64,000 nt of DNA, taken from positions 5,123,001-5,187,000 of the forward strand of contig NC_067296.1 of NCBI RefSeq assembly GCF_020740795.1, in the 5' to 3' direction. Position 1 is the first letter of the stretch, and every line of letters starts with the position of its first letter. Below are positions 33,741 through 47,600 of this stretch, in pieces. Below the pieces are notes generated by a model, which made no database searches, had not been told where the DNA came from, and saw only the letters and a program-made list of their open reading frames with translations. Made by a program: the position numbers and the translations under genes. The DNA comes from Apus apus (taxonomy: Eukaryota; Chordata; Aves; Apodiformes; Apodidae).

Positions 33741-35900
33741 AGCCGTGACAGCTCCCAGCGCCAGCTGAGCGGCCGCCGCTCCCAGCCCCGCTCCTCCGGG
33801 CTCTCCCCGCTTGCTCCCCCCTCCTGCACCATCGCCTCCTCTTTTTTTTTCTTTCTTTTTTTTTAATTGTATTTGTTTATTCCTCACCCCCCCTCCCCCC
33901 CTTTTTTTCTGCCTCTGCAATCCACAAAGGAGGAGGGCTCGGGGACATCCTGCACGTCCCTTTGTTCTAAATCTAACAAAGTCCCTTTTTGCCCGCTGCC
34001 GTCCTGTAGCAAATTTCAAGGCGCTCATTCCCCCCCACACACCCCCGTAGCTCCATCCCACGCACACGAATCGTCCCTTCCAACTTTATCTGAGCGTCCC
34101 CCATGCGAAGGTACCGCGGAAAATAAAGGGCAGCGGGAGCGGCCGGGAAGCGAGCGCTGGAGCTGCGGGTGGTGCGGAGGGGGGATGCGCCGGGACCGGG
34201 AATGAGGGAAGCACCGGCTCGGCAAGGCTGTCAGCTCTCCTTATACAACCGGGGAAATCCTCCAGGTTAGGGGAAGCAAACCTCTCCCTAAAGTAAAGCA
34301 AAAGCATTGACACAGACAATTGCAAATATTAGGGAGAGAAGGGAGAAAATGTAATTACATCTCAGTTCTGAGGGGACCGGGTTTGCTTTCCTCTGCTGTT
34401 CCCTGAGTGAGTGACTGCATGCAAAGGAATACTCGACTTGTAAGCTTTTTAGTTTCTTCTTTTTTTTTCTTTTTTTTCTTTTTTTTGGTCCAGTAACAGG
34501 AATTATTTTTTTAAAACATTTTGTAACCATTAAGGGAGATTAGACCATCTTTTTACAGTTTTTACGCTCAAACAGACAGAAATTGCGACCCCAAGTGTCC
34601 GATTGGGGAACAACAGCTACTTTTCACGGGGAAAAAAACACCCGGAAAAAAAAAACATAGGCGGACGGGAGCGGAGCCGAGCGGGAGGGACGCGGGAGCG
34701 GGAACCGGAGCGAGAACGGGAGCGGAGCTGCTGAGGTCCTGCCGCTCCGGAGCTGCTCCTCTGCCTCCCCGCACCTCAGCATCTCATGGAGCCGACTGCC
34801 ACCCCAGTTTATTTTAGCCAAAAAGAACAACAACAAGAAGAAAAAAGTTCAAGACCAGTTTATTTTCAGAAATTACTTAGGGAGGAACGGACTTTCTGGA
34901 CCTGGGACAACACTGAGAAAGTGCCCAAGCGGACACCCCCCTCCGCTCTGGAGTCGGTCCCTCCCTGCCTGACAAGAGCCCTATACCGGAGCGATGCCCG
35001 CAGCCCGGTCCCTCCTGTCCCGCGGCTCCACATCCCCGCGGAGCTGGCCGCGGCCGCGCAGGGAACCGAAGGAGCAAAAGTCAAGCAAAGTCTCCTCCTC
35101 CTCCCTCCAAAAATTTCTGAGGGTCCCTCCGGCAGCGGGCTGGAGGTGTAAACCCGGGAGGAGGAATTGGAGTAAATCCCCCTTTGCAGTACAGGCTCTC
35201 CGGGGCTTAATTTCGTGCGGCAAATCCTCACTGGAGTGTTTCCCCAAGGCGTTTGGAGGGGATATCACTCCCAGTCAGCGCCCGCCGTCACCCAGCTCCG
35301 GTGCTCCCCACGCCTTGTTGCCCCGCGGTTGAGCGCGTCCCTCCGCACCCCTGTCCCGGCTGAAGAGGGGCTGCGCTCCCGGGAGGGCACGGACCCCTCT
35401 CCGCGTGTTGCCCTGCTCCAGACGCGTTTTTGGGAGGACACGGGTGGAAATCTCCCTCCCCTGGGTGCTTCCCGCGCCCTGTGTCCCCCGTGGGCAACGG
35501 ATCCCCAGCGGTGCTGGGGGCTCCGGGCTCCGCACGGGCACAGTGAGGCTGGCATCAGTGCCAGATTTGGGAAATCGCCGTGTTTTCGCTGATAACGAGC
35601 AGCCCCGAGGCACAGAGAGGCGGAGAAGGTCCGCGGGGCGCGGTGCCCCGCTGCGGAGGGGCCGGGGTCGGCCCGGAGGGACACGGCAGGGCAGATGGGG
35701 GCAGGAACTCCGCGGTCCCCGGTCGGCAGCTGCTGCCTCCCGAGGGGCTTGGGAAGAGCCGAGAGCCTCCCGTGCGGGTCCGCTGGAGTTATTATCTATG
35801 AAGTCCTGGAAGCTGTTTGCGAAGAGCTTTATTTTTACCTGCACGTTAAACGTTAGAGCTGTCACTGAGGGAAAGGGGACCTTAGCGAGCGCTTGGAGAG

Positions 35901-38640
35901 CCACGACGCAGCCCTGCAAAATATGCTATTAGATGGATAATACTTTTCCCTCTCATAATTACTGAGGTATATTCACAAGGTGGAGCTACAGAAAGCCGGA
36001 GGAAGCATTGATCTGGTTATCTCCTTGTCCATATACACTCTGTCCCCTTTCTTTTAAGCTCTGAATCACAGATCGGGTTCCTGCGTCCCTCCTCACCGTC
36101 ATCAAATTTCGGGGCACTGTCGGGGGTCTTTTCTCTGCATTTCCATCCCTCGCTCCCGTCTACAAAATAGATCCCACAAAACTTGCGGCGTTACTCGGCC
36201 GGCTGAAGCAAGAGTACCTTGCCCAGAACCCCCAGTTAAAGGCCAATTTTGTTTATTTTGGAGCTTTTAACCCAGCTACTAAAAGTTATTCTCGCTGGGA
36301 TGTAGATGTTAGAGAGAATGCTCTGTCCGGTCTATTTTATTTTAATAAGGGTTGGAGAAGAAATAGCGTTGCTGAGGCAGAAGAAGAGGATTCCTGGGCT
36401 GAGCAGACCAGGGAGGCAGCCCAGAAGAGTTTCCCTTCCGCGGGGACAAGCCGCGGAATCGCGGGGCCGGGCGGTCGCGGAGCTGCTCACAGGGGAGCTC
36501 CGCGCATCCCAGCCCTACGCGGCCGCCCGCACCCTAAAAGCCTCCCAGGGGCAAAGCGGCGGCTGCCGAGTCCTGCCGAAAGGTTTTCCCGTCCCCTCCT
36601 CGCTCGAGGAGGAAAATACCGCCGTTGGGGACGGGGTGGGTGGGAGAAGAGGCACCCACTCGACCCCCATTGCAAAGCTGGCGCACAGCGCACTTCCCCA
36701 AAAAGCCTTCCGAGCAATTTCTGTTCAATTGCGACCTTCACCCTACCCCCGAAAGCTGCTAATCGAGCGGCTTTAATTTTTTTTTTCCTTCTATTTTTTT
36801 AAGATCCGATTTTTTTGAAGGTTTGTTTCCAGTAAAGAATCACTCCTTCCCGCTCTGCCTCTTCCCCCTCTCCTCCCTTTCGCAAACTCCCGGCCAAAAT
36901 CGGAAAGAGTTCAAAGAAAATGATAGTGTCACTTCAGATCAGCTGCAACCGGCCGGTCTGCCCAGGGCAGGGCAGTGGGTGCCCTTGAGCCACCAAAGTT
37001 TGAAAACTCGCCCGTAAAACAGGAGCATATAGACACCTATACGTGTTTGGTTTAGTACGGCTTCTGCCTGAATCGGGGCAGGGGGGGGACATATAGAAAG
37101 GGAATCGTATTGTGGTGGCATCTCTACCCCTAATTCTCAGAAACAGCAGGTATAGATAACTGATAAAAAACAGGAAGCCTTTTCTATATGTATTTTCCAC
37201 CCTACTCGTTCTTTGAGAAGCGCTTCTCGGTTTTTTTGGTAGCTGACTGGTACTTTCCCCCCAGAATTAGCTTCTTCACCCCGTAACATTAGTGGGATAT
37301 GTTGTCTGAAATGGGAGTTTTGTTGACAAACAAACACCCAGACGGCAATCCCCCACGGCAGGCAGCCGGCACTGAGGGAGGAAAAGGGCATCACTTTCCT
37401 AATTCTTACCTCACCTCGCTTGAGTTTTTAATTTCCCGAACTGCGAGCAGGCTCCGCGCTGTTTGTCAGGAGCTGTTTTTTTTCCCCAGTGGAAGCAGCG
37501 AGGGACCTGGTTAATCATCTATTGCAGATACATGTGCATGAGAAAGAAAAGTGTTGATGTTTGCTTGTTCGGGCTGATGGGAATGGCCCACGAATTTAGG
37601 ATTAAATTACTAATGGTAATCATAAGTCTTTGTTTCCTCTCGCTCTCTCTTTTCTGCGGGGATTGTCAAAGTAAAGCGTGCAACATTCTTTGGACAAAGT
37701 CTGCACAGCAGCTTTGCGGTATAAAATAAGCTATTGTACCCTCCTGGGCTAACTGGGATCTCTTCAGATTTTACCCTGAACCAGTTCAGAGCGGGCCAAA
37801 TCCCAGTACTAACTTTAGACACGTTTACACAGGTGGATCTGTGACAAAGGAGTGGAGCAGCACTTCAGAAGGGTAGGTTTCGTGGGGGTTTGGCAGGGTC
37901 CAGCAGCAAATCTCCGCTTGAGGAGGGGGGATCACTCTGTGCGGGCGGCGGGTTTGGGGTTTGCTCGGTGGCGGGGGGGGGGTGGTGAGGGTGTCCTGCA
38001 AAATAACTGCGCTCCGATGGGTATTGCTATAGGGGACGGAGTAATTTGGAGGGTGATTTGAACGCACCACGTTTAATTAGCACCATGACCTCGCCTGTGC
38101 TGGCAGCGGGGATCTGGGTGGGGGGCAGGGAGGTGTCCCCCGCCCTTCGCGGCTCCCCCAGGAGCGGTGCCCGTCCCCTAGCCCCCTCCGCCGGCGCTGG
38201 GACCCCCCCTCCGCACCCAGCGCTGAACGCGGCTGCCGGCAGCGCAGCTTTGGGGGGCTGGTGGCAGAGTGAGGGGGATCCGGAGGGGCTGAGAGAGCGG
38301 AACGGGCCGCGGGGCTCCTCTGCTGCGCACCTTGGAGGTGATACCCAGGAGAGGCTCCGCGTCCCTGCGGGGCTGGGTGGATGCAGGAGCCGAGGAGCGG
38401 GTTGGGCTTTATTTTGTTTCCCCGTCCTCAGTGTCCCTCGCTGCTCGGGCTTAGCCGTGCCAGAATGCTCGGTCCAGGGGGGCTCTGCAGAGGGGGGGGT
38501 GCTGCTGTGCCTTTCCTCCTGCCTTTTCGTGCACTTGCAGAACCAGAAGTGCAACTCTTCAGTGGCACCCGCTGCGGATTGCTCGGGGTTTGGCTGCACC
38601 CTGGGGAAACGGGTGTCCTCGAGATGAAATGACAATATCT
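35901..38640. other. upstream flank with smaller CpG-rich patches
   Basis: CpG-dense patches at about 36380-36770 and 38090-38600 alternate with AT-rich sequence. No gene or repeat is recognised. A G run of about ten lies near 37973. This is probably the outer part of the MAFB promoter region. Confidence 0.5.
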
Positions 38641-41600
38641 CACCCTCTTCTCTAGCGTCCCATGAGGGTGTCCTTGGCAGGGGGGTAAGCAGAGAGCAGG
38701 AACTTTCTCCTGCTGGTTGTTTCTTTCAGCCTTAGCCCGTTCATACCATAAATGAGTCGATCCAAACTTGTTTTCAAGGGAATTTGTCTCTTTCTCATCA
38801 GTTCCAAACTCTGCAGTCTCATCATGGGCCCCTCTCTAATACACACTCTTGTCATTAATCCCCTTGCCACCATGGTAAAAATTGTTTCTAGCAGAAATAC
38901 CTGATCCAAAAGCACAAAATCCCCTTTTCAATCCTTGCTAGGATCAGCTTTCCTCCTGTGCTTTTCTGAGTCCTGTCTCCCACTTGAACCCCAGCATGCT
39001 GAATTCATTATCTGAGCCCCTTTAGGAGCATTTAGCTAATAAGCAGCACCAAAACCTTTCTGAGTGATCACAAGTCGCCTTTTGGGACTGAAGTAGCCAG
39101 TAGAAGCTGAAGAACTGTAATTACTGTGGTCATATCTTGCAACAGCATTTCATGTCATTCAAAGGGTTTTCAAACGCTTCAGAACTTGGACCACATCTTA
39201 CTAGGAAAAAAAGAAAAAGTCTCCTGCTTATCTGCCTCTCTTGTGAATACAGAGGTACTGCACAGATGTCTGGGTGGGAACAGTGATCTTCCCAAGGGAT
39301 TTTAGTTTCCTTGGAAGGGATATAGAAAAGAGAGATGTCAGGGAGACAGGGAAAGTGTCCTGGACATATGCTCAATGTCACAAAGTCATGAGCAGCCAGG
39401 AGGTCTTCCAGAAAAAGTTAGCATCCCTTTCTGGTCACAGCCTGTTGCCTGTTTTCCCAAGGGGCTGAGAGGATGACTTTCTTGATGATCAATTCTTTAG
39501 ATGGTCAAGAAGGAGGGAAGGGAGATCTGGCTTCAGTTGTGCTTGAGGAAGCCTCGGACCATGCAAGCATTTCTTCAGAAAGACCAGCGTTGCTGCAGGT
39601 TCAATGGCCATGGCCCCAGAGAGGCTGCTCGCAGCAGAGCTGGTCCCTCAGCCCTTGCAGTATCAGGGGGCTGTTATTACAGCCCAGGACTCCACAGGCA
39701 TGCTCCCCACCCCCTTAGGACCCCTATCCTTTCATTCAGCCTGATTTGTAATTCCTTTTCATTGCACGAAGTCCTGCATCAAAAAAAATGCTTATATTTA
39801 GAAAATGTTTGGAATTCCCTTTCCAGCATTTGCTACATAAGGATTTAAATATAATCATACAACCTATATTGTATATTCTTCTTTTTGCTCTTTGCACCTT
39901 TAGTCCCCATTAGGGATTTTGTTTTGTTTCTGTTTTGACAGCCCCTGTATATATGTGTTTGCTGTTGTTCTGTATTGTTTCCTGATTTAATATCAGGGCA
40001 GTTACAGGAGAAGGATGCACCGTTAGCATTTTTTGCTCAAAGTATTTTTCCAGCTCCTTTTTGATGTACTGGTCAGGTTTGCAGCTTCCGTGCTCTTGTT
40101 GATCAGAAGAGGAAGGATCAGGTTTATTGTGCCCTTTGGGAATGAAGCTCTCTATTCACCGAAGGAAAGGCAGCGATTTTCCTACTCTAGCCTCTCCGTG
40201 CAGATCCAGGTGCAGCAGAAAAGTGAGGAAGTATTTAGTAGAAAGCTGTTACTCAGTGAAATTAAAATCCTGTTCTGCATTTCTGAGAGATAAAGATGAG
40301 CCGAACTGGAAATGAGGCAGCTTCTGCAATCCCCCACCTTCCTCCTCAGATGTTTTTAAATCTTAAACATAAGAAGGGAAAAGAGGAGAGACAAAGAATG
40401 GGAATAACTGGGTGGGGGGGATGCTTTTGTTTGCTCTCCTTGGTAGTCTGAAGAACACTTATTCAGCTGTTACCCAGACGGGAATGATAAAGGCTCCTGA
40501 TCTTTGTTTCTTTAACATATAAACAGATCCACAGCCTTCAATAGCCCCAGATCAGCTGCTTTAAAACTCAGCGTGTAAACCATGTTTCGATTGCCCAAAC
40601 AAAATATTGGCTCATAGTGCAACTTGTCATTTTCTATTTTGGGAAATAAAGCTGCCTTTTAGCATGTACATCTGTGTCTTTCTGCGTGTTGTGAACACCT
40701 CCCAGCTTACATCTCACTGGACCTTCAGGCCCTAGAAAAGCTGGGAATATTTCCCATCACTGGCCACTATGAGGATCCTACGGAGGGTCTGAGAGGAGCG
40801 GATCTAACACGACGTGGCTGGGACACGGCAGGGGCAGCTCACGAAGCTCATTGCTGTCCCTGGAGCAAGCTGCAGTTTCTCTGTAACTATTTATTTGCTT
40901 CCAGAGCTTTTCTGCAGAACGGTTAAATTAATTTGTGCAGGAGAGCCGGCAGCACAGCAGTGCTACAAATTCTCACCCACTGTTTCCCAAGCTAAATTCT
41001 CTCCAGCCAAATTGGCTGGTTGCTGTACAGGTCATGCTGAGATCCCATAAATAGTGACCATATCTCCTTGGCTGGAGGGAGGGAGGACTCCCAGAAAAAT
41101 GCAGCAAGGAGAGGGGCAGCGCGAGGTGAGCATAGGCTGCTGTGAGGGTGAAAGGTGGTCAGGGAAGGTTGCTTCATTTCTGTGTCTATTTTAATGGCAA
41201 TCCTATGGGACACATTGGATTTGCTGGACCAAGGGAGAGAATTTCTGCTTGTTGTCCCCTAGTGGGATCAACTCCTCATACGTTAGTGGAGACAAAATGC
41301 ACAGATTTCCAGCATATGCCTTGTAAGGTAGAAAAGAAACTGCTGCTGCAGCAATCGTTATGTACCCATGCTACATCAGATTCAGTGACCTCTCTTCCAG
41401 CCAAAGTCTTCGGTAAAACAGTAATAGAGGTATTAATTAGGTTTTATATATGTGTGTGTATATATATATACATAAAATACCCACCATGGCTGAACATCTA
41501 GGGGAAAAAAATTCTCTAATTGCAGTGAATTAATCTCCATATACCAATTAATAGCTACTTTGTACATTTTCTGAGCATTGTGAAAAAACAGATTAGAACC

Positions 41601-44600
41601 TCCTGGACAGCCCTCTCTAAAAGTCTCCATGCTTTCAGTGTGAGTGTCCTGTTTTTGTTCAGCCTTAACTCTGTATTTGCAGGTTTTTTTAGTAACTGTG
41701 TTTTCAACCTTCAAACATCCAGATAGAAAGCCTCACCCCTTAAAGCTGTGATTACACCTCAGCAACCTCTCTCTTGGCAATATACCTGTAGTTTCTCTTT
41801 TGTTTTTCTGGCTTGAATTAACACATGTTTCAAACCTCTAATGTACTTCTTTAATAACTCATTTATAAAAAAAAAAAAAGAAGAAGATAGAGAATTTCAT
41901 CCAAGAATTCCCAGCTGGAGACATCTGTTCAGCAGCAAGTCACCTGATGAACAGCTCTAACCAGCCAAGTGTGAGTTATTTTTATTGGTTCAATGTTTTA
42001 AAAATAGATACTATTTTTTTTCCTCTTAATTTATATCTTTCTAGACATTTCAGTAGATTCCTACACTGGTCTTCATGTACTTGGATTTATTTCTCCTGAA
42101 GGATTAGTACAGCCCAAACCGAGTGATCCATTCCAAAAGCTAGGTGGCTGGCTGAAACCAGTAGGAACCAGTTAAATGCTTGAAATGAGGGTTTCCACTA
42201 GGGTAATCAAGTTTCCCAAGAGGTGATGGATTTGATGTATAGCCTGTCATGATGAGTTGCAGGCACTCAGCACCTCTGAAAATCAGGCCATAGCAGCTTA
42301 CAGCAAATCTAAAGAGACGGGGTGTGCGAAGCAGAGCCAGCTGCAGGTAGGACACACGTCTTCATTGATCTCGAAAGGGAGGTTGAACTGTTCTGGTTTG
42401 AATCACATGATTTGTCATGTTATTTAGCAGCTGTTACGCTCAGGTGAGCTTGTAGGACCCTGCCAGTGCATACTCAGTCCTAATTCTCTCTTGGTTTATG
42501 TGCCCATGCCACTACCTGGCTCCTCATCATTCCTCCTGCAGCATTCCCTAAAGTGCTGAGCATCCCTCCTGTTCACTCCTCCCTACCACCCAGCATCCCT
42601 GAGGCCCCTTCCAGAGAACAGGGCTGGTAATACATTTAATTTCTCTACTTTTCTTCTCTGTGTTGTGTCTGGGAAGACTTTTGAGGCCCATAGACTTCGC
42701 CCTGATTTGGAATCTTTGTTGGGGCAGGACCCCAGTTTGACATGGGGTGGGTGATCCAAGAGATGACAGAGGAGAGGCAAAAAGGGACAAATTGGACGAA
42801 GACAGGAATGTGGGACTGCACCATGTGCAGGATGTTGCAGACTCTCCTGCTCTCCATCTGTGCAGAAAACTCTCAGCCAGCCTGCAAGCAGTTTGCCTGA
42901 CTTCATTTGCCATTCCTCAGCCTAAACTATTCACCCCTCATCTACTGGGGAAAACACTGGGAGCTTTGAACTCTTCTCCACACCCCAGCACATAGCAAAG
43001 TTCATTAAATGGGTGGAGAGCATCAAGACCCGCTGCTTGCCTGCACTGTCCGTGCAGTGGGTACTCAGAAGAAGCTGCCTGGGGAGTCCCTCTCCTGCAA
43101 ACCACTGGAAGGGCTGAAGTCTCCCCACAGACAGCCCAACTGGGAGAGCAGCAATATAGGGTCATCCCCCCCACAATCCTTTCTGCGTTTCACTCTGCTG
43201 GGTTTTTTGCTGTTGCAGGCAAGAATGGGACATCACAGGTGGAGAGCAACTAGGATCTTCCCTTTTTTCTTCCCTTTAGAATAGCTTTAATTAACCATTT
43301 TTTATCTTTCAAAAGAAAAAGAGGTTTTTTTCACTTAAGAGAGAAAATGTTTCCCGAAAGCTGTATTTTAATTGACCCAGGCTAGGGAGCGGGGAGGCTG
43401 AGGGAAGAATTGCTGTCATGGAATTAATTTTCTGAAAGAAAAGCAAATCTCCACCCTGTTTAAACATGGGGAAAACATCACAGAGGCATCCTGCTGCACC
43501 AAATGGTAAACATGTCCATGTATTATATCACTTACGGCTTCCTTTAGAGTTTTATGATGCTGTTCTCAATTACTGTGTTTGCATTTGTAATTAGAGTGCA
43601 GAACACATTGTGAAGGCAAATTATAGAGCTAACTTGTCCTTTCAAAATAACCCATTTGCTCAGTGTGCTCCCAGAAGCTTCTCTTTATTCAAGGGACTCC
43701 AGTGAAGGACTAACCTCTCTTTCTGAAAGTGCTGGAATACGCATTTGCTGGAGGGAAGGGAGAGGAGGAGAAAGACATTTTTGCCTCAGGGCTTTGCTAT
43801 GCTTGGGCCTGACCTTCAAACCACTGAAACTCCTGTTGGTTTCTACAAGCCTGATCCTTCAGAAGTTTGAGCAACTAATGGAACTGGGGGTGTGTAGGAG
43901 AATAATCAGGGTTTTTTTGCTCTACCACCAATAATCTTTGCAGCCTTGGTCATGTCACTTGGCCTTTTTGTGCCTCTTTAACTGGCTAAAATCTCCAGTG
44001 GGAGAGCTTGGATATTACTGTACCCCAAATATCTAAAAGAAGGTGAATTTACAGGGCTGCTAGCTGTCCTCCAATACTTCATTCCTTTGCAGGCAGGCAA
44101 TTCTGAAAGCAGCTCTTTGAAGCTGAAGCTTTTATGTGTGTTCAGTCTTTGTCCTGGACTCCCCTTACACAGGGACTCACTCCCTGTTTAGGTACAACTA
44201 TGACTTTGTTTCATGTTGCCCTACATGCTCCATGCATATCCTCCCCATTCCTGGACATAAGGAGCTGCCTTGGCTTTGCTCTCCAGCCAAGGTTTGGGGA
44301 AAACTTAAGCTCAGCTCTTGACCCCTACTTCCCACACTGCCCACCAGTGTCCTTTGCTCAAGCTGCAAAGCTTCATGAAACCAGGCCAAAATCAAAGAAA
44401 GGACACCTAAAAGGGCTGTGTTCTCCCAGGATGGCAGTGTTTGGAGCATAAAAAACCCAAAAAACCTTCAAAACATTGCTCTATGAGATTACTACAAGCC
44501 CTTTTTTTTTTTTCTTCTTCTTCTTTTTCACCACTATGAAGTAATTTGTACAACTTTTTCTCCTGCCACTGGTAATAGAGCTGCATTAGAAGTTCACCAC

Positions 44601-47600
44601 AGCATTGCCTCTTCCCTTGCCAACGTTTAGTTATTAAATTCCTTTCTTGGCATCTCTTGCATGGGTCAGGAACGTTGATTCCCTGGCCCCAACTTTCTGT
44701 CAGGTGCTTGTTCCTTCTGAGCAAAGGTTAGGTCACCTTCTGATGATTCATTGAAAAAAATGGTTTTATTACTTTCCCTGGCTACAGGAGAGTTTCCTGA
44801 AAGAAGAAGCTGCAGCACGCAGGATGACCATCCCAAAAAGAAAGACTGCTGAGAGGGTTTTCCAGAAGTTATGGGTTCATCTTAATACCTAGTATCAATT
44901 TTTTTGTTTAATGGCAATAAATCCAAAAAAGTGCCTAGAGGAATGAGTTTGAACTTTAGAAGCTGTGGGACTATTTGTGAAGTGGTTTAGGAAAGACATT
45001 TTCTACTGTTTGTAAGAAGGAAGAAGAGAGATCCCAGTGTGGTATTTTGCAGTGCCAGATGCACCCCAGTTTCCTTTGCTGTGTATTTAAAACACAGCCC
45101 AGGTTCACTGAGCAATGTCAAAACACATCTGCAGGGCTGACCAGGGAACCAAGCACAGCTGCAAACTGGGCAAGCTGGGTTTTGTTGGGGGAACAAAAGA
45201 GAGAAGGGCATTTGTCATCTGCAGGATCACATTTGAGAAACACCTACTGTTGTTTGGCTGGCTGGGATTTAAAATATATATGTCACCAGCCTGCCTTTGT
45301 TGCCAGAAAGGCTGTTTGCTTTGCCATGGCACCGTACTGCTCAGGCAGCTGAACGAGCCGGGTGGCTTTCCCTCTGCTCCCAACCACAGGAGCCCTGGCT
45401 CCAGCTCCTCACTCCCAGGGAACCACACAGCCTGTCAGCATCCAAATGCCACTAAGGACAAATCCAGAGAGATGGCAAGCAAAAAATAAGAAGGTGTGAA
45501 ATGCAACATGATGCTGTTTGTTTTTGCTGGAAGGTCATTTTTCCAAAATCTCAGCTTCCCGTGCTTTTCATTTCTGATGAAAGCCTGTTTCAGCAGCTGA
45601 AGTAAGAAAACATCCTGCATATAACACGTGGGAGACTTTTTTGAATAAATGTCCTTCAAAATGAGAGACCTGCCCTATGAAATTGCATCAATATTTCAAT
45701 AAATAACACAGAAGAAAAATCGCACTCATGTTAGATTCCACAATGTGATTTTGCAACACCTGCAGTGGAGTATCCCTGTTTTCTGACAACGCTGACAAGA
45801 CTAGAAGACAAGCATGTAAAAAAAAAATTAAAAGCTCTTTACTTGATGGTATCCTTGTAGTTTGTGCTATTTTGAACCTGTCAACTGCTTAAGTAACAGC
45901 TTGTCAGTGATTCCAGCCAGGCCAAATACGAGACCTGGTAGTAGGGCTGCAAATTGTCAAGAGCTGAGTGATCTCCCGGGTTGTGATTTATGACTCCATG
46001 AACAATGACAAGTGGGAAAAAAAGGCCCTGGTAATTTCGGAAGCAGTTGTGGAAACAATTAGATCACTTTTTTTATTAGGTCATTTATAAAATTCTTCCC
46101 TTAAAAAATTAGATCCTAGGTGAGTTTTCATGCACTCAGATGCTTTATCCTATTTTGCAACTGAGGGAAAATCCTGGGCTTTCCTTTGGAAATGCTGTGG
46201 TGCAGAGTCTGACTTCACAGGAGCTGAGAAAGCTGCAGGAGCACACAGGACTTCCCTGAGTTCACCACCCCCTCAAGCCCTGGCCCATCTGCAGTTGAAG
46301 CTCTTTGCAAAGATTAATTCCTGCCTTTGCAGGAATTGTGCTGGTTTCTGGACCATTTTCTCTCTGCTGGTTGCTCATATCTTTCTGCTGGCCTGACCCT
46401 TCTCTCTGACACAGCTGCAGCTTTCTTCTCACCTTCTGGGAAGTTTCTAGCACATCACACTGGGACAGGCAAATAACACAGGTGATGCAGTCACAGCATC
46501 ATCATTGCTGAACTGTCTTACAGAGAAAAGGGCTCAAAAAGGGACCAAAGCCACTCAGCATTTCAGGCGCTCCCTGGAAGCCAGGGAACTCCAGCACAGA
46601 TTCAGGGTCCTGGGATGGGTCTTGAGTTATTTTGTACCATCATAAAGTCAGTTGTAATGGGGATTTCTGCTATGGAAAATAAGGAAAGATCAACTTGGAA
46701 AATGAGGTGCCACTGTAGAGAGCCCTTTTTCCCTCCTTCCCCATCCTTTCAATAGAAATCTTTACATTTACCCCGCACCATGTATTGAGGGAGGAGGGAA
46801 AGAGCTGTGTGCTGCCATCTTCTCTAGCCCAATGAGAATGAATCTTACTCTCAGCTTTGAGTGTTATTATCCCCTTGCAAAACCCTCTTCTCTTGTCCTA
46901 TGCACCACCAAAATTCCTTGTTATTTCCATTAAAAAGGCATCTGAGGTGCCCATTTTTAAAATATTTTTTAATTATTATTTGTACAGAACTCAACAAATA
47001 AAAACGGGTCCTGGATAAAAGGTGTGTCCTTTCTAGCAAAGCACAAAAAAATCCTAATCTTTGGTCCAGAAGCAGTAGATTGCCACAAACACTCTGCAGC
47101 TAAAATCATTAATCTTTGCTGCTTGCCCAACTGGTACTAGTAGTAAAGAAGATAATACACTAGCAGAATCAGTGACCCACTACAAATTGGTCCTGAAAGG
47201 TCCACCAGCCTAAATAGACTTTTGCTGATCCAACACTTGTTAGGAATCCCAACAAAGAGACTATTGGCTCATCTGATGAGCCGCTCACTATTGGGCCTTT
47301 TGCACTGGCTGGTGATGGATGACCATACCCTCTTTGAGGGGGAAGATGCAGCTCCTGGTATGGGGCCTTTTCTCATCTTAAATTTGTACTCAATAAATCA
47401 CAGGTGCAGAAGAGACAGCATCAGTTTCATTACACCTACATGCTCCAGTATCAATCATGCCAACACAACGGGCTGCGTACAGTTCATTTCGGGAGGCTGT
47501 TTCTGTTCCAATACCATTTCCATTCCGTTGTGTTTTAGCATTCCTAAAGTGTTGAGCCTCCACAGTGAAACACTGGGGGAGAAGGATGTGATGGTCTGTA

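Larger units (their letters stand above)
33000..35900. other. promoter CpG island of MAFB
   Basis: GC-rich, CpG-dense DNA covers the leader, the core promoter and about 2 kb upstream. It is interrupted by AT-rich runs around 33840-33910 and 34270-34560. Long open frames occur here on both strands because stop codons are rare in GC-rich DNA. None has a recognisable domain, so I do not call them genes. Confidence 0.7.

Noticed and set aside
32915..34067. Long minus-strand frames (305 and 277 codons) over the MAFB leader and promoter
   Set aside because: They cross the TATA box, G-rich block and poly-A run and encode low-complexity Pro/Arg/Phe runs. Compositional artefacts.
35845..35857. GTTAAACGTTAGA as an HNF1 site near the promoter
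   Set aside because: Only the left half-site fits and the centre mismatches. Much weaker than the site at 52385.
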